Part shown: positions 28,101-43,100 of the stretch, in pieces
How the letters are laid out: each line of letters opens with the position of its first letter
Numbering within the stretch: the first letter of the stretch is position 1
Source of the DNA: Archilochus colubris
Taxonomy: Eukaryota; Chordata; Aves; Apodiformes; Trochilidae
Length of the DNA: 64,000 nt
Assembly (NCBI GenBank): GCA_023079485.1
Contig: CM041104.1
Coordinates: 7,858,864-7,922,863, forward strand
Direction of reading: 5' to 3'
Position numbers and translations under genes: made by a program
The notes under the pieces: generated by a model
What the model was told of the DNA's origin: nothing
Seen by the model: only the letters and a program-made list of their open reading frames with translations
Database searches by the model: none

Positions 28101-31100
28101 GATTTACAATATCAAAGCCAGAAACACTAATGCAGAGCACAAAAATTCATAATAAAACAGCAAGCAAACAAAATGAGCTCTGTGTTATACTCTCTGTTTG
28201 CAGGAACAATTCATCAGCAACGTTCAGCCTCTGTAGCAATCAGCAAGAGAGCTGAGAGCTGGCTCACAGACTTTTCTTAGCAGAGAACCTCTTCTCCCCA
28301 AACATAAAAAGAAAACAAAATAAAAAACCCAAAATAACCCCAGATTTTTCAAGGCACCTGAATTCATTTAACTCAACTTAGTTGGCTATCATTTTGTTTG
28401 CAGCTTCTAATATTTAAAGACCACAACACTGAATTCTTTACAAGTTTTCACTACATTGCAACCCAAATCATGATAGAAGGCCAAAGCATTTCTTTTGCTT
28501 CCCTGACAATCCCCCCAGAATTCCCAACTCAGCTGACACATCCATCTAAGACTGAGCCTGCTGAGATATGGGGGTTTAATTCTAGGAGTTGTCTTTGCAG
28601 TAACAGATGGGAGCAGCAGCTGACATGAGCCCATATATCACTGGCCTCCAGAAAGGCTCAAGGGATACTTTCTCCAAACAGACATGAAATACTGGAAGTA
28701 CTTTACAGTGACATTTTCAAAGGCATGAGAGTGTTGGGCACATGTTTGCTGCTGACTTGGAAGGTTATTTATCCCTCGTGCCTTTCTGTTTCTGCTGTTA
28801 CTCCCTTAACTGAGATCTCTTTCCATTGAGAAACAGATAAAAATAGAATCTCTTATATTTGTGTAAAATCAAGATTTTACTAAATGAATACATACAATTC
28901 ATTTCTTTGGAGAAGCTTTTGTGAACTCAGCCCCCTTTCTTCCACAGTTAAGCATCAAAGACAACAACCTTAAAAAACCTTTGCCTTTCATAAAGTGGTC
29001 TTAAATTGCAAATTTAAAAAAATTAGTTGAGTTGGCTTTGCCTTGAAAGACCTTTATATCAATTTGAATCAATATTTGGTTTAGTATTAGAAATATTTTG
29101 CTGTATTATTCACAAAGATTACAACAAATGGAAGTCTCTTTCAAGCTTATCTTTTTCAAAAGTTTCTCCAAGCCATCCTTAGTGCATGACAGTGTGTAGT
29201 TAGATAATCCTCCTACCAGTCTCTCCCTGAGCAGAGATGGAGATTGTTTTTCTAATACTCTGGTTAATAAATAATTATCAAGAATTCTTCACAGCATGAT
29301 GTTATGTGATGTTCAGTGTGCACAGCACTGGCTGTTATTTGCCCATGCTGGTAAGCTGCAAATGTCAAGATACAAATCTCTGCTCTCAGCTCATCCCATT
29401 AGAACATCTGCTTTGCTACTTTTCTTCAGACACCTCCTCCCTCTTTCCCTTTCAGCATCTCACTTAAACCCTATGTCAGGAAGCAGTTAAACCTCCCAAA
29501 AGAAAAGCCCTGTGCAGAGGAACAAATGGATGAGCAGCACATCAGAGGTGCTATATCATGCACATGACACGCTTCAAACTAACTGCATTGCTCTGTGCAA
29601 AGCCAGTCAAGTTTGTACAGCCCTGTGACCACAGAAAGGTACATCAGTGGAAGGAGAAGAATAATGAAAGAGATCTCCCTTTTCCATGCTGCTCCCAAGC
29701 AGGCCTGGGTCCTGTCAGCCCAGCTCTTCTGGCTGGGTCTGAGCACTGTGTGATGGGCAGCACCGTCCCAGCACTGTGAGACAGAAGAGGTTTACTCTGC
29801 ATTGTGCCAACTGATAACCAGATGGGCTCTCAATCTCAGCAAAAAGATGAGAAACATTCAAGATGGAAAAAATATTTTTACATCTTAAACCAGAGAGATT
29901 TAAGCAGTCTTGAAACTCCTCATATACCTCCAAGAGAGCCCGTGCTCACTGATGAGGGGAAATCAACAGACACCCTGCCTGCACTCCAGGAGTTTGCAGC
30001 CAAGTCAGATACAGATCTCAGCACTACAAAGCTGAGCAACTCAGTACACTATCCTCCAAAATATGCTCTTTCCTACAATTAAATTACCCAAGCCACCACT
30101 GAAGTGGATATTGACTAATAAATTTCATTCTAGAGGGACAAATTGATCCTTCTGTGCCATGAGTTGCTCTACAAATGTCCCATTTAGGGTTGCCTAGGCA
30201 GACAGACAACAGGCAGAAACCAATTGATCAGTTCACCCTTTCATGTCCTGGCAGCTGCAGTGGGTTGTCAGGGTTAAAGACTGTTTGCCCAGGAATCTCA
30301 GGAACTCTTATCTCTGATCAGATTATATCTATTTCATTTCCCCCGTTAGTTACTGTATGGCTACAACTGACATGGCTTGCAGAGCCCCAAGGCTGTAACT
30401 GATATCTGAATAAAGATACTTCAAGACTTCTAAATGGCAGCATGCACAGGAAACAAATTTAGGAAATCCTGCTTTCTGTTACAGGAAATGAATCCTATGC
30501 CAACTGGTAGAAATTACCCTTGCTGTTAGAGTAAAGAGAATACAAGTTTTTGTACTCATTTCATAAACTGACCTTCCCTGCCATGGCAGTATTTTATTGA
30601 TATAGGATTTCAAAGGCTGGCTTTAACAGGAGTCCAAAGCTATTCCCCTACAGGGAATGTTATTTAACAGCATCACTCTCTTCTCAAGGACTCGACTTGT
30701 GCTGATGCTGCATTTTGTACCATCTAGTATGACATACACAGAGCACATCTAAACAATATTTGTATATCTAAGACCTACAGACACGATTTCTTCAGTTCAG
30801 TAAAGCATATCTGATTTATGAACCCACTGTAATTCTCTACTTGAGATACCACACAAAAAGAAAAAATAATTTAAACAATAACAATCATGGAAGGATAATA
30901 ATCATGCTATAGTAAACCAAACAATAATCCCATGGGTATTTGAGACAAGTTGGTGCATAAATATTTTAAATATAGAACAGTTTAAAGTAAAATAGGAAAA
31001 TCACTGACTTCACTCTATACCTCAGTACATATGTAAGCAAACAGAGGATCTGTGCAAAAATACCAATAAATGCAAAAACCCAGTAAAACAAAAGAAAACA

Positions 31101-34100
31101 AAACCCCACTTCAATGCAGATCACAAAAACTGCCATCTGGAAACAATTCCCAACTTGTTTCAATCCAAAGGCATTGATTGATTTCTGCAAAGCTGTGTTT
31201 ACAGGGAAGAGCAAAACATCAGAGGAGAAAAGCAGGTAAGCAAACTAGATTATGTGCTGGGAGAGCACACACATGCACTATGCTCACTGGCTCTGAGGGC
31301 AGGGAGGAGCAAGCACTTGTCACTATGGGGATATCACAGGAGTAGGGGGAAAAAACAAAGATACAGTTTTTTGTATAGCACAGACAAGAACTCATGGCAT
31401 GAAATTAATTAATTGCCTACTTGGGAAGAAGAAAACACTATAGGGAGTATTTTGAACATACACAAAATGTGGAAACCAGCAATACCAGTCTTTCATTAAT
31501 ATATGCAACCATTTCAAAATCCTCACATAGCTGGGATTGTAACAAATAAACTTGTTTCTATGCAAACAATTTCTGACCTCTAGTGATGAGGAGAGGCAGC
31601 TTATAGTTCGATGTCAAAGGTGAAAAAATTGAGGCAAATCTGTTTTATTTGGAGCAATAAATGGAAGAACCCTTCTAACATAGTCAAATGGGTGATCTGA
31701 TCTCATATTGTGAGAAGGATTCTTATGGGAAATTTCAAAACTTCAGTCTCTTTAATGGCATACATCAAGTCTAAGTGTGCAAATAGAAAACAAATTGTTT
31801 TACCTTGGTTGCACAAAAGATTTATCCAAGAAACATAATCAATACATGAAACCATATTTCATTCCTCCTCTCTTCATCACAGAGGAAAACAACAGTCTAA
31901 TTAGATTTTCCAAAATTTGCAGTTAAAAAGAGGACTTTAATCTTAAGTCCTGTATTGAACCCAGTCTCAAGTGTTCAGCAGAAATCTCCAGCAAGTCTCT
32001 GGAGAGCTGCAAAGTCTCTCTCTATTATACCACTCTGTGTAGCCCTGGCTGGACTGGGAGATGGCAGGGAACTGGCAGGACACAGCCTTTATCTGATAAA
32101 AACTTTTGCCACTTCACTCACGTTGCAGAATTTTAACTGGAGCTCTGGGTCTGTCCCATCCACATGGGAACATGTCTCCTGGGTTAGCAGTACTACTCAG
32201 TGTGATTTACAACTTTTTTACTTGCACTGGAAGTTTGAACACCTTGCAGATAAGGAATGACCTGACTTGTGGGTGTGCTCTAACCCCTTCCCACAAGTCA
32301 AAGTTATTATCCCCTGAAAAAAGACAAGACTGCCTGTCATTTACTGAACACGGTCAAAGGGACTTATGCAGAAACTTGGGCAATACTCTGCGGTGCAGAG
32401 GCTGATACAGCAGCTAGATACTAGTCACCAGAGAGGCAGACTTGGCTGAATTATATTAGCTAAGAGGGCACTTACAGTCTGTTCACAGGTTATCAGGGAA
32501 ATAAATGCATTAAAATACTACCCCCTTCACTAGACTGGAGTACTTTAACCAAATAGTTTTTTCTTTAACAACAAGCAAGGTTGTATTTGTATTTTTATGC
32601 ATGCAAATGGCCACTGACCTCATCAGGACTGGAGGCCTGATACACCCTGCAGGAGTCCTCATAGTGTCTCTCAGCTTCAGCCTGGTCTGTCACCCCGTTG
32701 GACTCGTACACCGGCGTCACGTTGTGGCACAGCGCGATCGCCTTCACCGCCTCGTGCACTCGGCTGCTCATGGTTTTACGCACCTTGGTGGCTAAAGTAA
32801 GGCCCTTCACAGCAGGTGGGTCCTGAGATTGCTGGTGAAAAAAGGAAAGCAGAACATAGTCTTACTGCAGGAAAAAATTTTGAGTTTTTAATTCAGTGAA
32901 AACAATAACTGTAGCAGCTGTGAAGACTCTCCTGTCCCAAGGAAGGAGATTCATACACCTTAACTCAGACCACCACTGGAAACGTACCCTAGCATAATGC
33001 AGATTCTTTATCATTGTTCCTGGTGGAGTAAAGCACCCCGAAAGATTTACTTAAGTTTTGGGAACAGCACACTGAGAAAAAGATCCTTTTTTGCAGATTC
33101 ATCAAACACTAACTGGTGAAAAACTGAAGTCAGAAGGCTCAGGAAAACCACTTTTTTTGCTCCACAAAAGACCATTTGCTCTGAAAATTTAGTCATTTGG
33201 TTTCATGTGCAAGAGAATATAATTGCTGAAAACAGAAAACAGATGACTTGCATGCACCTAGAAAATCTTAATTACATTCATTTATTTTTTAATACTATTC
33301 TTAGTATCAGAATGGGAGTCTTCAGATAATTGCACAATTACTAAATTATCCTGGCTGAAGAAGGACACACAGTGATCTAGTTTCCTGCTCTGTTAACCTT
33401 TAGTGTCAAGAGGACGAAAGTTTCACTTCCAGGTCAAAGGCCACAACATGGTAAAAATAAGAGCAAAGAATAAGAACTACAGTTCAAAATGAATCATTGC
33501 CAGCAAATGCTTCTCATTATAAGCAATCTCATTTGGTAATGATAAATGCTTTATGAGACATATCCTTTACCAGTGTAATTCCACATCTATTTTCCACTTA
33601 TGTGTTTAGGACACATAAGATCCTCAAATTTAATATTGCTGTTCACCAGCACTGTTGCAACAGGCTTTAAGCAAATCAAACAGCTGCAAACCCTCAGCTG
33701 AAGTGCATTTAAATTGACATAGAGTACTAGTTCCACACTAGACTAGTCACAGTCACCAAAAGCTTCTTGACAAATATCAAATACTTTGGTAAATAATTAA
33801 CCAGTAGTCAAGTTTTCTCTGGAGACTGAGTAGAAAATTAGGACAAATAGGCCTGAAGTCTGGGGGTTTTTTTAATTGGTTTGTTTGTTTGTTTTAAGTA
33901 CAGTTTAGTGATTTCAGGGTCTCAATGTCAATAGAACAAGCAGATGTTAAGAAGGCTGTGAAAGCACAGGAGAGAGAGAAAGAGAAAGAGAGAGAGATAC
34001 CTGGATGAGTTACAAGTTACCTGAGACACATGTCAGTGAAAAAGATAATTACTCAACATACCAGGTATTTATCAACTATCATATGCTTAGTTAAAAGCAC

Positions 34101-37100
34101 ATTGTAGCCTGACAGTCTGCCCAAGGAAAAGCTATGCAATCAACAGATCACTGAGGTCAAGGAAACCTGTTGTGCCTTGACCAAAAACCATGAACAAAAT
34201 CCAGAAATAAAAATTTTATTTACAGTACATGGTGCCTTTTTCCAGACAAGAATGCTGGCTTTGTGTTTCACTTTGAGGGGAATATAAGAAGAGCACTTCA
34301 GTCTAAAAATCTCTTGGAGAAAAACAAAACCAATGTGACATGAAAAACCCAGTCCACAGCATTGGGTGTGCATGCCCAAAGAAAAGCACTGGCACTTGGA
34401 AAATAGCTTCTGCAGTTTCTGCAGGAATGAAGTAATTCCACAGCTGTTGAGAAATGAAAATACCTGATCTATAACACAGGAGTAGTAACCCATCACTAAC
34501 ATCTGCAGATTGAATCTGTGAAATAACATTTTATAAAAGCAAAATCGAACAGTAAGTCACAAAAAAGTTATTTCTATCTGTATCTGAGAGAATGGTTATT
34601 TTAAAAAGTGAACAGTAATGCTTTCATGATTACCTAATTAGTGCCAATTCTTAAATCTTTTCTAAGTACTACTCAGTGGAGTGGCTGGCACACCAGCCAC
34701 TGACAGCTGATTGCTTTTCTTACAAAGCAGCAACATTCCTAAGTAAAAGCTCAGCCCTTGCTTTATGAAGGAAGCACAGGTATTTATATGAAGTTTCAAT
34801 TCATAAGCATATTGTCCATTGCTAACATGCTAAGGAATACACTTTGATGACCCAGACAAATCACATGGCTTTACCTAGTTATTATATAAAACTGAAATAA
34901 AAGTCTAATAACAAAGATTAAGGCTTTTTTGATTCTGGCTTATCCTGTGATACTAAAAGAGGAGTGCAAGGGAGAGACTTCCCAAAACATGATTTTCCTG
35001 TTCTATACTTGTTACATGTTAACTTTTCTGCCTTCTGTAGATGTAGATAGTTCTCAAAACAGATATCTGTAATGCATCATATAAGATCATTGGTGCATTA
35101 CTGAAGAATCCCACTTCTAACATTTTCAACCTGCAGGCCTAAAGCAGTGACAGTAGTAGTACACTGTTCTCAGTTACTGCTTACTGAGTGCCCATGCTTC
35201 CTCTTCCTTCATTATTGCATCAGTACACAGCATTTCAAACAGCAACTTAACCAATTAAATATTACCCAGAGCCAGTTTTTCAATAAAACAAACACTGTAG
35301 TTGCTGTAAATGGTGAATACCTAAATAACAGTATGCTGGTTTACAATCAGGCCTCAACAGCAAGACACAGGCACATACATGCACTTACAGATATGGGCAC
35401 ATGCTGTGGCAGTTAAAAGACTGGTGGATGTGAAACAATCCATTAATACAATAAGCAATCATGATAATATTTATCTATTATGGATCCAATTACCTTATGA
35501 CTTTTCCAAAAAGCAGTAAGTTAATAGCCATATCCTTGCCATGCTAATTCACCATTAGCCCAGTGACCCAGAAATCTGTTTTGTGAACAGTTAAGTAATG
35601 CAATTTAATTCTACCTGTGTGTATATACTGAATATGTGGCTCTGCACTTCATCCATGGAGTCCAGGCCATAAGCTACTGTTCCCAGGTGAAGTCTCTTGA
35701 AGACCATCTCATTCTGTGTAAGAGTTCCTGTAACAGAAGTAGCACGAAACACAATGAGCATAAACACACCTATTCCCCAGCACACATTCTTGCTGTATCC
35801 CAAATCCAAAAGAAACTGGCCAGCAGCTGATTCAGTCACTGACACAGGTCCAGGCAACATTAACAAACAATATTAACAAACCTGAGGAACAATTCTCCCA
35901 GGTAGCAGTGTTGCACATCAGCATGCTAGTGAATAAGAATGAGATTATTCACCCCTAAGTCAATGACAGTAAGAGCTGCAGGTATAATTCTGGTCTGGCT
36001 GACACCAAAGAAAACTTTTAGAAACAGCTTCAGTTGGATCAGGATTCTGTGGCAGACCAAGCTTTTGATTACAGCTTAGGTCTTTTGAATTCAAGTTCAA
36101 TTTTAAAAGTCCAAGGAGAGCAGCAGACAGACTGGTAGCATGCTTCTGCCTACATATATAAGCTATCTTCATCTGGTAGGAAAACTAACTCTAAAAAATT
36201 GTTTTAAATTTTATTCTTACCCTCAGCTTTTGGCTTAATAGCACATTTTAGAAGTTTTTTAAAGCAGCATAATATTCCTGTCCTATCTTGATAATAATGT
36301 AAAATTTGTTTTTCAAAAACTTATTATATTATCAAAGTCACAGGAAATGCATATTTCTTCTAGTCCAGGAAAATCCTACATGATACTCTCTGGCTGGCCA
36401 AAAATGTAACAAAATCCAACCAGCAACATATTTAGAACTGTATTTTATACATGGATACCTGTTTTGTCTGTAAGCAAATAAGATATCCTCCCCAGCTGCT
36501 CAGGAATAGTGCTGGACCGAACCACAGTCCCAGGGATTTTGGAGTCTCTGCGGATGACCCAGCTGTAGACAATTTTACCCATGTCCAGATTCACACGTAA
36601 ACTATGCAGGAAGAATGGAAAAAAAAAAAAAAAAAGAGAGAATAAAATGTATCTTCACTTACACTTTGGAAAAAAACAATCTATGTGAACTGCCACAGTG
36701 CAATGACCATGCCTTCAATGCTGAATTTGAGCTGCTGAAGAGGGTATTCTGGGAGAAGTATATTCAAAGTCAATAATCAGATGGTAAATGGACAGGACTG
36801 TGCATTGCTGCAGTGGGACTGTCATTCAAAGATAGATGGCATGACTATGTTGAGAACAGATATAATTTAAGAGGTAGACAGACACAGACAAGTAAGGAGT
36901 GCAAAATTGATATGCAGACAGTGGGTTAAAAATGGAACTGAAATGAACCCCAGACCTACACCAAAAATTAGAATTTACTTATTAATATTGTGTAATTAAA
37001 TATTAACATTTCAGTCCCCTCTGAAAAGCATTGAGTCCTATTACACTACATGCTGTATAAATATCTGTCCTTTTGCTATTTGATGTGCTCTTATAAAAGT

Positions 37101-40100
37101 AGCCAGGTAGCCTGAGCACTGAGAAGAGGCCTTAAGGTACAAATCCACTGCCCAAGGTAGAGACAGTGAATGGGTAAATAGGATAAACAAAATTCATCAG
37201 AAATAACAAAGTGATTCTTATGTTTGAATAGTAATTTGATTTCTATTTCTAGATTTGACTACTTATCAAGAGAAGAATATAGATGAGTTAATGTGCTTGT
37301 TCACACCAGAAGCATGGAGGAGCATGCAAAGGAACCAAAACAGTATTTTGCTGGGAAGAATTAGCAACTGCCTTACCTTATGGGAATGATGTTTGAGAAC
37401 AGTAGGAGAAATCTTATGATCTGAAGATACCAACGGCCAGCAAAGTGCTGAAGGGCTACCATGACAAGTGAGACTACCACAAGAGCACCAAACAGAATCT
37501 TGGTAAGACAGTTCACTTCCAAATCAAAGAGACCAATCTAAAGAAATGAAATAAAGACATTTCAAACACACAAGAGATGATATTAGCTCAATGTAACATT
37601 CACAAATGGAATGAACTTCCATACCCATTCTCCACTATTCAACTTCTTTTTTAAAGCGTGGAAAACATATTTAAATTTATAAGCAATATTGCTGCCAGAT
37701 TATTAAATAAGGCTTTCATCCTCTGGAAGTTAAGCCATGCATGAAGAAGTGTGAGAAACGAGAAATAAGCATGAGGAAACTCATGCTGCCAAAAGTTGCA
37801 AACTATGTACTATGTAAACATCCCTGCACCTTGTCTTAGCTTTGCTATAATAGAAGAATGCAGAAAAATAAGCCCTCCTATTCTAACTGGGACTATTATA
37901 ACCATATAAAATGACAACTTTATCCATCATAAAAACCTGAGAAGACACATGTGCAATATGAACAAAACAACAAGGAAAAAGGTTCTGCTTTAGTAGCTAC
38001 CTTAAATCACAGGCTGGAAGATACGAGTCAGTGTTCCTTCAATGTTGTCCCTATAGTGTGTATGTAAGGCATTTAGAAGAATTTTCTTTAAAAACTTAAC
38101 TTTTTGCCCCTTTTTATTTATTGTAAGACTGCTTCCTTACCATACCTTGCTTCTTGGGTTTGAGGTATTCATGACACTGCGCAATTCCCTTCCAGTGTAG
38201 AGGACAACTCCCACAACAGTACCTAAACAAAACAGAGCATGAATGAGTCAAAGAAAAACCATATCAGTTTGTCTTCTCTATAAAAATGCTTGTTAAATCC
38301 AAAGGCTTGCTCGTTAGAAAGGACTTCCTGCAGTTTAATTTCAGGGACAATAGCAATCAGAAATCAAAAAAGCTGGTACCTGAAATATAAAACCTATGAA
38401 AACAAAAACTTTGAACAGAAGACATCCTACAAAACCTCAGTAGGTCTTCAACAACTCTGCCCAAATGCTTGTGCTTGAGGCAGCATCAAACTGCATCAAC
38501 TAATGTGCAGGGAAAGAGGAGTCAACTGCTTTGCTCTCTTGACTTTCCCTGACCTCCCTTTGATGTCAGTTGTCTCTCCCACTATAAATAGAAGTTGCTA
38601 AGGATGGAGGATTTTTTGGATTTCCTATCACCACTGCTTAGGTTTGGGAAAGATTGCCTTACATCAGATAGTGGTCCATAACTGTGTGTCAAAATTATAT
38701 CAGTGTTCTTCACTAGAGTTCTCAATTGGTGAAGGTTGCCATAATCACTGATGAATTCCAACAGCTTTCAAAGACAGGATTACCTTATTTTTAAAATCTA
38801 CAATTTACTTCAAGTATTTGCCTAATTGCTGCTCCCACGAGAAAGGGAATCATATAAGCTCCTGCCTTACTGTAACAGATGGAGCTGCTGGAATCCTGTC
38901 AGTGTGTTTTAATGCTATGTCCCACAGTTGCTAAAGAGCTGAGAACAACAAAGTTCTCCCTTTCCTTCTTGAAGAAACATGCAGTTTAGCACCATAAATT
39001 GCTGGGTTTCTACAGATTTCTCTTAAAGACTTTGCAAATCGACAAAGAAGAAACTATCTACCATCAAGAGTTTAAAAACTGATATTACTGAAGTCTAATT
39101 TTTTACTTGAAAATTTTAGCAATCTGTAAAATTGAAGAAAATTAACAGTGAAAACACATCACTGCTGCAAATATATTGCTATCTTATACTCTGCTATTTT
39201 CCTGTTCCATTAAGTAAAACTTGTTCAAAAGAGGTGCTTTCTAAAAATATGCTGAGAAACATTCCATTAAACAACAACAAAAAAACAAAAAACAAACAAA
39301 AAAACCTCAAAAAAACCCCAACACAACAACATATCACTGGAGCCAGATGGCAGGTGGTGGCAAGATCATCAAAATTCAAATCAGCAGATGGCACAGCTAC
39401 TCCAAATCTACTGCAAGCAGTCAGATCCATTCCTGCTACAGCAGATGGAGAAAGCCACATAGCTCTGCTTCCTCTTACAAGCAAAGGCTGCCCCAGTGAG
39501 ATGGCATCAGCACAACTTGACAGCTTCCACTTACAGAAGAAGAAAAATAATATCCCCATTTTTTCCTAGCAGAAATAACCCACAACATGCCATTTATTAT
39601 TGCCACAGGAGAAACAAAACTGAGTGCAATATTGATCAAGTTAAAATGAGGGCAAAAACCTGTCAAGACTAGAAAACAGCTTGAAGGCACACTGGTATGC
39701 ATAAAAAGTATTTCTAGTTATTTTCTGGCCATTCAAAACACACTTAACTGCATAAACCACTTGAAATGATGAAAATGTTTGCAAATGTTATTCCTAATAA
39801 CTGAAATCAAAGATGTCTATCTAAAGATAACTGTTTATACCCAGAAGGGAGGACTGGATTCAAACAGTAAGTACATTTGGGCAGAGGGGAGGTCGTTGTA
39901 CACCTTGATACAGACACCAAGACCACCCAGAGCTTCTAAACTGAGCTGAAGGAGTGACCAGGCAAAGCAGAGCATGCCCTGGGCTCTCCTTTAGGGCAAA
40001 ATGTTTGTACCCACGTGTACAGAAGAGGAAGAGCTTTTACCCTCAGCAGGCACCAGCTGTGCATGTGCTGATGGCAGAAAAGCATTTCCCTGACTTTACT

Positions 40101-43100
40101 AGGACAATTTACTGTTACATCTCATGTGTCAGCCTCAGCCATGGCAGTGTGAGAGCACTCCAAGAGCTGGTAGAAATTAAAGCTTTGATACAAGAGGTAA
40201 GAAAGCCCCCACCCCAAAAAGGGTGCTGTGGGGAGAGTAGCCATACAGGACACAGGAAAAGCAGCTTTCCATTTCTCCATCTGCTTTGTTCAAAAGTGAC
40301 AATTCTGCACTCAAAAGTTCAGTGATTCAGAAAAAATACTTTGAAGTTTATCTTCTTTCACCTTATTATCAATCCCATGTACACCCAGGTACTGCACTGT
40401 GAAGTCTCTCCATTCAACGACTTTAATTCCAGAACAGAATTTCACTTTTCTCCAGCTACCCTGCAAACCTTGCAAGCACACTGGACAAGAGATGAACAAG
40501 GCTTTTACTTTGACAAGCCTCTACAAGAGGCCATTGATTAGTCTCAGGCCTTAAGAGTTTATCATATATAGAAACCAAAATCTGTCAGAGAATTTATTTT
40601 TTGCGCTTTGAAACTAAGATGAACTCAATGGAAGCACTTACCTGGAAATCTTTCATCTTAGCTTCTGTTACCAGAATCTATTTGACACCATTTCTGTTAC
40701 AGATTAGGATGTCAACACGGAGAGCAATTAAGTGCTATTCTGGTCCTGGATGCTAAAGAAGTGCCCAAAGGCCACTCCAATTCTTTCTCATCTAGGAATG
40801 GCCAAGAGGCAATTAGATGTCAGCTCAGCTCCCCAGAGGTGTTAGGACAAGTGGGAAACCTCATCCCAACTGCTAATTTCTCCAGCTGACAGAGATTATT
40901 AGTCTATTACAAAAAGACCTTTAAAAATTGTTAACATATTTCCTTAAAAAAAAAAAAAAATATAAAAAAAAAAATCACATGCTTCCATCTTACCTGATGC
41001 AATCACTGTGCTGGCCCACAGGGTGTTTTCTATGCTTAAACTTTCATTCACTGGAGGGTCACTGTCCTCCTACAAGAGGATAAAAACAAACTTCTCAGTA
41101 GTGTGCAAGCCTAGTGGACAAGACTTACACAGAAGTGTTCAGAAAGTGATGCTGAGAGGGTTGGTAGATGCTGGGAGCATTGGTAGATGGCTTCTTGATA
41201 AGATGGAAGATTTTCATAAACCCAGGTAAAGATCTGACTGGGTTAAGAACACGAAAACTTCGTTTTCCATGGAGCAGAAGGGTTGGGATAAAAAAAAATC
41301 TATTAAGATACCTCTGTCTGCTGAAGGTCCCTGGGAACCATAAATGAGAAAGGGATTTGTCAGCAGCTCTCTGGGGATTACAGGAAAGTGTTACCTCACT
41401 TGGTTATAGCATTTTTCCTGCTACTGTAAGATCTCATTGAGAACCTGTTTGGACTGCTCAGTAATGCCTGGAGAGTAGTCTGATGTGCACCAGGGAACAG
41501 TTATAAAAAAGCATGATTCCTCTTAGGCACCAAAAGAGTAAGGTTCTTAATCCCAAACAGTGTATGACATTGTCTCTAAGTCAAAGCTTCAATAATTTCT
41601 GCTTGAGATTCATTTCATGCATTTGATGAAGAAAATTAAAAAAAAAAAAAAAAAAAAGGAATAGCAGGAGAGATTTTTTTATCTCTCCTGAAAAACTCTG
41701 GCATTCTGGTAGCATTCAGCACATTTCAAAAACAAACACTATATATATGATGTCAAGCATATGTCAGCAAGACTCACCCTTGTGAAGGTCCCCACAAAAT
41801 TGTGTATATCAATATTGGGTTCTTCTGCATATATGTAGGAACGGATTTGCAGTAGGTCCTATAAAAGACAAGTTTTGGCAGACAGGCAATTCCATTTTAA
41901 TAATGTACAAATGTTTCTACGAAAATACTTTAAGCAAGAGTTACTTATCAAGTTAAGATAATTACTAAATTATATTACTTAGTGGAGCCCAACTGTCTAT
42001 GAGAACACACAACTCTTGTATCAGCTTCACTGAGAGTATTTCTTGAACTGATACCTGAGACACTCCTGGGAGTTAGATGCTGGTGCCCCATAAAAGCAAT
42101 TTCAGCTAAGCTAGGCTAAAAACCAGCCTAAGACACTTATTACCTCATAGAAAATAAGGTTTGGACTAGTCATCTAAGACAACTAAGAACTCCCTGTCAG
42201 TCAGTATTTAGTTCAAGATGCCAATGTCACTAGGAACAGTTCTGTGGTGACAAGAAGATATGTCAATTCTGCTCAGTGTTTTCACTGCTGCCTTGCTTCA
42301 AAGCCTTTGTATAAAACACAAACAAGCAAACAAAAACTTTATGCACTCTTTACAAACAGAACACAAAGAAAACAGGTGCTTGGATTCCACCTTTTTTGTT
42401 TGTTTATTTTTAAACCACATGGACTACTTCAGATAGAGATTTTGGGAAACACTGTTTGATGAAGGTTCTGTGCTTACATCAGATCATACAGTGGAGCTTC
42501 CATGGTGACTCTCTCCTTTCATAAAGGCAAGCAAACAAAACTTAACTGCCTCTGAAGCCATTTCATGAAAATGGATGGACTGTGCCCTAAAAATACTGTA
42601 GGTGCAAGGAATAAAAAGGAGCATTTGAGAAGTACCACCAACAAAGGTATCTATTCTGCAGTAAGTCAGTTACTGCAATGGTCTCCAGAGAAGAAAAAGA
42701 AAATAGGAGCATCCCACCATTAGCCACATCCTGCTGCAAGATCATTCTCTAGCTGCCAACCCCAGTGCCTACCTGCACAGCTTTGCAGTGACATCAAAGC
42801 TTCACTTTACCTGAAATCTCGCCTGGAGCTCAGGAAGTGCTGGCTCACCCTTACATTCTTTGTTGCCAAAGCTAATCTGTAGCTTGCAATGAGCCCTGTG
42901 CAGAACAATGCTGCAGTAACCTGTTTCTCAAAACAGCCCATTAACTGAAGCACCTGAACATTTTTCAGGCAGAGCAGATAACATGTGTTTACCAAGTAGA
43001 ATATTTTGTAGGAAGGCAGCTTACAGAAGCAGTTGGCAGTCTCTGAGTGCAGGTAACAGGCAGCCTCAATTTCCAGTCTGTCTCCCCATCCAGCTGGTCA

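Noticed and set aside
36450..36458. Possible U12-type (minor spliceosome) intron after exon 12, because the donor reads GTATCC
   Set aside because: Positions 7-9 do not fit the U12 donor consensus, and no TTCCTTAAC-like branch site is visible before the exon 13 acceptor, which instead has a U2-type pyrimidine tract.
39132..39569. 145-codon plus-strand open frame in intron 9
   Set aside because: It runs through the A-rich tract (lysine/asparagine-rich) and has no family resemblance or codon-like character.
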